DNA from: Calonectria ilicicola
Lineage: Eukaryota; Ascomycota; Sordariomycetes; Hypocreales; Nectriaceae
Length of the DNA stretch: 64,000 nt
Reading direction: 5' to 3'
Assembly: GCA_020809705.1 (NCBI GenBank)
Contig: CP085832.1
Span: forward strand, 2,046,001-2,110,000
A program made the position numbers and the translations under genes. The stretch's first letter is position 1. Each line of letters starts with the position of its first letter. The notes below the pieces were generated by a model. That model saw nothing but the letters and a program-made list of their open reading frames with translations, did not search any database and was not told the DNA's origin. Below, one piece after another: positions 58,201-64,000 of this stretch.

Positions 58201-58784
58201 ATAGGGGAGAAACACTCAAGCTGCTACTAGAAAGTAGTCATATTGATCCTAACCGAAGGAATGATTTCGGCAGGACACCACTATCTTATGCTACCTCCAT
58301 ACATACAGCTACAGATACTATTAAGCTGCTTTTATCTACTGATAGTGTTGATCCTAATATAATGGATAATACAGGCAGAACACCACTATCTCATGCTGCT
58401 TCTACATATAAAGCTGCAGATATTGTTAAGCTATTATTATCAACTAGTTGTGTTGATCCTGACTTAAGAGATAATACAGGCAGAACACCACTATCCTATG
58501 CTGCTTCTGCATTGCAAGCTGCAGATATTGTTAAGCTATTATTATCAACTAGTCGTGTTGATCCTGATTTAAGAGATAATACAGGCAGAACACCACTATC
58601 CTATGCTGCTGAGAGTCACTCTATAGATATCGAAGATATGATTAAGCCATTATTATCAACTGGTCGTGTTGATCCTGACTCAGAAGATAACGCAGGTAGA
58701 ACACCGCTGTCCTATGCTATTTCTACGAACAAGGGAGACAACATCAAGTCGCTATTGACAAGTGGGCGTATTAATCCCAACTAA
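55234..58784 (+). CDS. NLR-like receptor: nucleoside phosphorylase - NACHT - ankyrin repeats, with apparent frameshift
   Basis: Exon 1 is 55234-56266, a 52-nt intron follows, and exon 2 is 56319-58784. The frame breaks once, in a run of eight A at 57094-57101; with that shift the chain is about 1165 residues. Domain order: an N-terminal nucleoside-phosphorylase-like domain from about residue 39 (YTVGWICALPIEMTATKAM, GIGGGVPE, FEMEAAGFMDSFPCLVIRGI); a NACHT NTPase with Walker A GKPGAGKST (lysine 414) and Walker B CFIDALDE (about 513-520); a winged-helix-like region ending IHESVRDFLL; and ankyrin repeats from about residue 925 to the end. This is the architecture of fungal STAND receptors implicated in heterokaryon incompatibility and innate recognition. 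The nucleosidase domain is the likely effector, NACHT the switch and the ankyrins the sensor; these roles are inferred. Codon use is AT-rich, unlike its neighbours. Alternatives to a frameshift are given in the findings. Confidence 0.85.
57094..57101 (+). other. A8 homopolymer with +1 frameshift in the NLR-like gene
   Basis: The upstream frame reads through the run into KKIRWCLHV and stops at 57137-57139. One base fewer restores ILKKSGGVFMWVVLVIDIL, the expected end of the NACHT module, and opens the remaining 560 codons. Confidence 0.8.
58269..58784 (+). repeat. Near-identical 105-nt ankyrin-coding repeats
   Basis: Units begin at 58269, 58374, 58479, 58584 and 58695. The first spacings are exactly 105 nt (35 codons) and the last is 111. 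The units at 58374 and 58479 differ at about 8 of 105 positions by eye. Each encodes GRTPLSYAAS, KLLLSTS and VDPDLRDN blocks. Confidence 0.9.
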
Positions 58785-61700
58785 ATATACTATTTGCCAG
58801 CAAATCCGTTTAATTTCCTTCTTCCTACAAAAATACGAATCTAATTGGGTTTTTGTAAACCACTGCTATAGCTACGATAGACTCTATTTTCCAACCATCC
58901 CCAACAATACAAGTTCGATTTGGTTGATATTGTGTATCTCCATCTTCTCTTGTTTATAAGTCTAGTTTCAGAGCGACCGCATTTGATCATATCCAAATAT
59001 TTCCGACAGTGTCTACCCGTTACATTCGAGGAATGGGGCAATCGCTTTGATGCTCTAGGGGCTAGCTAACACTGGTAGTTTTTTTAGTCCATTCCTAACC
59101 CCCGGGAACCCTAGATAAAATAAATTCTGAGTGGGAAATTTGGAATATTCCGTTAAAATCCTAAAACTTGATGAATTATGTTCGGTTCGAACACACTATG
59201 CTTCATTACACTCATCACGTTTCAGTTATTTTCCCACAACAGTCCGTTTAGCATTAATTCTAGACCTTGTGGTACACGATAAAAATAACTAGGGGGTGGT
59301 ATTATAACCATATCATGGCGGAAAGTTTCCTAGTGCTCTAGGGAAATCGTCTCCGGGGAAGCACTTTAGATCCCCGGTGTGGAATTGAGTTTGTCCACTA
59401 GTATTTTCAGGGTCTTTCCAAAAAGAGACCGAGTTCGATTGCGTGGTTTCCCCGAACTCTACTCCAAGAATGTGGAATGTACGTTCCAATGCCATCGTGA
59501 TACGAAAAGTTAATGATAATACGCGGGTTTTTGGGCGCACGTTCCTATCGTTCTCGACCTGATAGGCTTGCGCAATACAATCTCTTTTGGGTTATTTCGT
59601 GGTATTTTTTACGGTAACTTAGCTTAGACTAGAAATATGTTCCAGATGACATCTACCGGAAGCTTGGCGAATTTGGCTTTGCACATCACCACGTTACGCC
59701 CGTTATAAAGCTTCGCCAGCCATCCGAGATAAACTTTAGCGAGATGAACGATGGACTATCAAAAGCCACAAGCCCAATCCGTCAAGCTAATATATTGTTT
59801 CTAGCAAAATTAAGCGAGAAAAGTGGAATAGGCTTTATTTTACATATGAGCTTTATTTCAAGGTTCGCAGGGTCTAACGAGAGATTACGAGTCTTCCCGC
59901 AGACTTACATACCTCGTGCTCGGGGAGCTTCTACTTCCATCAGAAACCGGACACGAATGACAGCAAAATGACAACAAAGTGACGCGTACGCGAATGAAGA
60001 GAGAAGGAAAAAAAGGGATATTCAGCTGGGTGACCCTTGCCGCAAACATGCCAACACCAGCGCAAGCCACCATCACCAATATCGTCGTCTCGGCTCGGAT
60101 AATACGTCGAATAGAAAGCAGTCTGCAAGCCACTCGCAGTTACTCCCATGATCCTAGCTCCACATTCATCTGGAAGACGTCCGTACATATGACATGTCAG
60201 GAGGGGACCCTCATTCTTGAGACAACCGGGCGATGACTGGTGGCGATTCACACGTCGAATTCACGCATTCACGCACAGATGGTCGGTCCCACACGGCCAC
60301 TTGGGTGATGGCAATGGACACACAGACACAGAAAAAAAGGGGTGTGGTGAGTAATTCGAAACAATGTTTTTTTTTTCTCTTCCTCCCGAATCCACAGGGA
60401 CTTAATGAAAAAGAATTAAGGGTCGCTTGTCCCTTCGGCCGATCACCCGTGGGCGCGGGCTCCAAGATGGCATGCACGCATAAAAAAGTATGGAATCCTA
60501 AAGTTTCCCCGCAACCATCTGGGACAGCCATGGCCCAATAGGGCTGCGGATGTGCGTGTTTCTTTTTCCATTTGCTGCAGGGCGACGAATCCCCACGAAG
60601 CATGATGCACCCAATTGGGTCTTTGCATGATCGGAGCGGGATGGTCTCCTTTCAGTGACTGGTGTAACGTGCTTTTTGGGTGGGTGAGTGAGGGGCTGAC
60701 AAAACAGTCCCAGTCCAAGTTTAGCTGTGGGCTGTGCAGACCCGTTTCATGTCTCAACTGCCTTGGTATCGGAGGAGGGGATGGCAGTTACGTGAACATT
60801 GCTGTGGGGGTTTAACGTGTGGCAACCACGAGGAGAAGGGTGTTAAAGGTGTCAGTGTGCACACCGTTTTAGAATGTTGCCGGACACAGACCAGTCAGCG
60901 AACACACCGCGAGCTAGGGTATCGGAGGTGCATGTCGTCTTTAGCTTCGTCCTTGGAATCTCACTGCACACGACGTCTACGCAGACTTGGACTGTACCCT
61001 CTCTCTGGGGGACCATCTCCGAAGGCCAGCGTTAAGCTCAGAAAGCCGTGTAGATGGTGTCAAGGCTCAGCCTGCTTCAGCTATGCCCCGAGGACCTTGT
61101 CAATTTCCGAGTTGGTGATGGGGGCGGCTATTCTCAGCTCAAAGCTGCTGATCACATCGCTTGGCGGGGCTCGAGGTGACCAAACTCGGACAAAGGCGAT
61201 CGGCAACCATACCCATGCTGTTTGTGATGAGAAATATGTCTTGATGTTAGCGGCCGCCTCCATCACGCTTCAGGTCCAGGGTACCTCAACTCCAACTCCA
61301 CTATGTTCGAGTCGACCTAATCACGGCGCTCTAACCTGCCGCCTTGGATCACTACCTATCTGGCTGCTATGTGGTAGGATTTGTTGTGCATACGATGCGA
61401 CTGGTTGTCACTGCTGTCTCGGGCGCGGGGATGCGGCGACAGTGTTGCAGTTTCCAACCGATGTCTCCATTATTATCTCCCGCAACTGAGGGGGCCGGGT
61501 GGCTCAAACTCCCATAAGCCCGTTGTTGTCTTGAGGTTGGCATGGGTCAGTCAGGCACAAAGGTCGAGCTAACAGGGGTAGGCTCGAGCCACAATCCACT
61601 AACTTAGTGCTCCTCACGTCACTAACAAAAGCTGAAGACTTGGTCTGTTGCCTCGCCAGTTTCAGCTCAATCAGTTTGACTTTGAAGGCAGCAGTCTGAG

Positions 61701-64000
61701 TGCTGGAAATTGACGGAATCGGAACGAGGCGTAGGGAAATAATTTCAATATTAAAACCAAGGAAAGTTGCAATGGTACGTGCACTTGGTGTGACGAGGCG
61801 GCAGGGATGGCAATGGATGAGGGTGTACATTTCGTGATAGCGGATGGAAGTGTTAACCGAGACAGTAAGAGTTGCGTCCGGGAGCAACACCATGACAGCT
61901 TTGTATGTGCTGGCAAGAAACCAATGGCTATATCTATCATGTACGAGCAGGATTGATTGTGTTGTTCACATTGCAACGTTCGATCTTGAGACCTGCATGA
62001 CTTTATCAGACCATCTGAGTCTATTAAAGCTCACCGCATGCATTTTAGACGCGGCGGTAGAGTTTACCACGGAGCAAGTTTCTCCTTCAAGCTCTCGACG
62101 TCGCCACAATATACCAGCGTTGCACTCAAAGATGCGCGCCTGGCGCAACCGATTGAGAGTCTCCACCGGGACGCAGGACTTGACAAAGATGCGGTGGCGT
62201 CCAACATCACCAGCAGTGCAGTGTGCCGTCAACATGGCCGCGGTTTGGGCCGCAGGATATCACCCTATCGATGAGGGGGCGCCACCGGAGAGCCCGCGGC
62301 CGGACTCGCTACCCTTTTACGATGGGTCGTCCTGCAATGACCAACATTTGCATGTGGGGTGATCAGGTCACGGGCCGGAGCAATACCTGAGTGGATGAAC
62401 TGGAGCAATCGGCGGAGTTCTAGTTGGTGACGGTATCCGAAGGATCACGCTTAGGTGGAACAGCAGTTACGAGCTGCAAGGCGAGGAAGATCAGGGCTGG
62501 AGTGGCCAAGGGGTTCTTTGAGGTCGAGTACCGGTTGCAGGGGCATCTGGAAGTCCATCTCTGGAGACACTCACACTCATACTCACTAAGCTCACCAAGC
62601 ACTGTGAGGCTGCGGCGAGGTCACACACGGGTCGCGGGTTAGGGCCTGGACCGGAGCGTTGGAAATTGGCATCCCCACGAAGGGAATATGCGAAACCCAG
62701 GATCCCTGGGACTCGTGAGACCCAAACTCCTCCCACTGTTTGAACTGGAATCTATGTGGTCGCTATGGCTCACGTCATTGGTATAAAGTGTGTGCAGCCG
62801 CAATGGAGGTTTTGCGGAGTAGTCCACTTATATCTGCACTCGAGAACTGACTCAGGCTTTGCTGGAAAGCCGAATGCATGCACGTAGCGACTGAGACAGC
62901 CAGCAACTAGAGGTCACACTGCTGAGCTTGAGCTGCGCTATTAATGCCATGCTAAGACCTTAGATTACAATCTCCGTAGATGCCGGCTTCGTCGGTCATG
63001 ACGACATTGCCGGCCGGCGGAGGGACGGCAGAAATGTTGCCACGAAGCCACAGGCTCACCGACGGCAAGCTGGCAGCCTTGCGAGCGTAACCTAGCCGCG
63101 GGGATAAGAGTGAGGCGAGAACATCCATGCCAAACGCGCCGAGTGTGGGCCTTTGAGGCCGTCGTGGCGTAGCCGAGCGGTTGGGCAACATGGCGCTTGT
63201 TCGATAGATCTGGGTGGCATCAAGGCACAGAGAGGGTAGCAATCAGACGGACGGAACAAGCAAAAAAGAGAGCGGCAGGACAGGGACTCGCTTCTTGGGG
63301 GCGGCACGCTACATGGATGTGTAAGCCATCTTGCTTGCGGTTTGCTACTGAGACAGGGCTGGTGCATACGACGCTCGTTCTGTCGTCTTAGTGCATTGAG
63401 GGTGGAGGGCGCAGACGAGGACGAGACCTGAACTCGAGGCCGTGGTGGGCGACCAGGACAGGGCGGGTTCGGGACTTCTGGAACAGTTGCCGGAGACAGA
63501 CGAAAGGAGGCTCGCTTCCCATTCATCTCTGCACCACGAGGCTGCAAGAATCAACGATCTAGGAGTGCGCACGGCCACTCTTGAAAGCTCCATGAGCCCA
63601 CGAGTGGAGGTGGGGGGGCTCCCTGGCCAACTCTGTCGATCTCACAGCGAACGAGCAGCCAACAGGCCGATGCCCATGCCCATGTCATGCCTGCAATTAT
63701 CGGGGTTCACGTGGGAGAGAATGAGGTGCAGTCGGCACTAACAGGAGAGAACCAACACGGCGAAACTGAAAAAAAAAAATTGAGGCCATATTGAAACGTT
63801 GTACAGTTTGGGGCAGAGCAGGCTACGTCGTTACAAAAGCGCCTAGTTCACGGGATGATGTGCAACCAAAGTGTGGTAGTGCCACTTCAACATCGACTGG
63901 GGGGGGGAAAAAGCAAAGAGAGATCGTGTCTGAGCGCGTGTGGGAAACAAGCAACAGCAGGAGCCAAGTCGGAGGGAGCAGGAAGGAGAGATCCACCCTG
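58785..64000. other. Intergenic, no supported gene
   Basis: AT-rich to about 60 kb, then of mixed composition. Several open frames of 100-250 codons occur after 60.2 kb, but they overlap on both strands, have no recognisable domain and lack coding-like codon choice. A tRNA A-box-like sequence at about 63167-63184 has no matching partner. An A10 tract stands at about 63770. Confidence 0.5.

Noticed and set aside
60734..61489. 251-codon open frame rich in Cys, Arg and Ser
   Set aside because: Composition follows local GC, no domain is visible, and other frames on both strands are equally open there.
61844..62362. 172-codon open frame
   Set aside because: No recognisable domain and no coding-like codon choice. 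It overlaps similar open frames on the other strand.
63165..63215. tRNA-Ser/Leu-like A-box (TAGCCGAGCGGTTGG) with a GTTCGATAG sequence nearby
   Set aside because: The A-box match is good, but the B-box-like part is imperfect and only about 27 bases away, no acceptor stem pairs, and no anticodon arm can be folded. At most it is a decayed fragment or chance.
1..64000. CRISPR arrays, bacterial operons, phage genes or an insertion sequence
   Set aside because: Spliced eukaryotic genes throughout, and no regularly spaced repeats of that kind. The only regular array is the ankyrin-coding one.

Overview
The window looks like nuclear chromosomal DNA of a filamentous ascomycete (Pezizomycotina, most likely a sordariomycete). 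The reasons are the many short GT-AG introns of about 50-100 nt with CTAAC/CTGAC-like branch sites, strong C-ending codon bias in the highly expressed genes, single-copy eukaryotic housekeeping genes on both strands, pyrimidine-rich leaders, and a PNP-NACHT-ankyrin receptor of the type abundant in these fungi. Gene models below were spliced by hand. Each total length was checked for frame, and every splice site is read from the sequence rather than from transcripts.

From 1 to 36 kb the window is gene-dense. In order it holds a Hub1-type ubiquitin-like protein with a long Arg/Asp-rich arm (minus), a YAG7-family protein (minus), a CENP-W-like histone-fold protein (minus), prefoldin subunit 4 (plus), a DHA1-type MFS transporter (plus), an unrecognised 1023-residue protein (minus), cobalamin-independent methionine synthase MET6 (plus), an AT-hook protein (plus), an SLC25 mitochondrial carrier (minus), the CCCH translation factor TMA46/DFRP1 (minus), the 48-residue oligosaccharyltransferase subunit OST4 (plus), the mRNA export adaptor YRA1 (plus), the Hsp90 co-chaperone p23/SBA1 (minus) and the ESCRT-III subunit VPS24 (plus). 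They act in splicing, kinetochore assembly, protein folding, translation, methionine synthesis, N-glycosylation, mRNA export and endosomal sorting. They do not form a pathway cluster.

From 36.4 to 50.3 kb there is a desert of about 14 kb with no gene I can support. It ends at a short Ser-rich protein gene (50330-50794) with a very pyrimidine-rich upstream region. From about 53 to 60 kb the DNA is visibly more AT-rich and contains one large gene (55234-58784): a nucleoside-phosphorylase-NACHT-ankyrin NLR-like receptor. It has near-identical 105-nt ankyrin repeats and one apparent +1 frameshift in an A8 tract. From 58.8 kb to the end I see no convincing gene.

The points most worth following are these. 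YRA1 has an 815-nt intron at what appears to be the same codon position as the autoregulatory intron of budding-yeast YRA1, and its stop codon lies in a separate last exon. The NLR-like gene carries a homopolymer frameshift and recently homogenised repeats. The AT-hook protein combines a SUMO-interaction-like N-terminus with a RAD51AP1-like C-terminal motif. The 14-kb desert lies upstream of one tiny gene.
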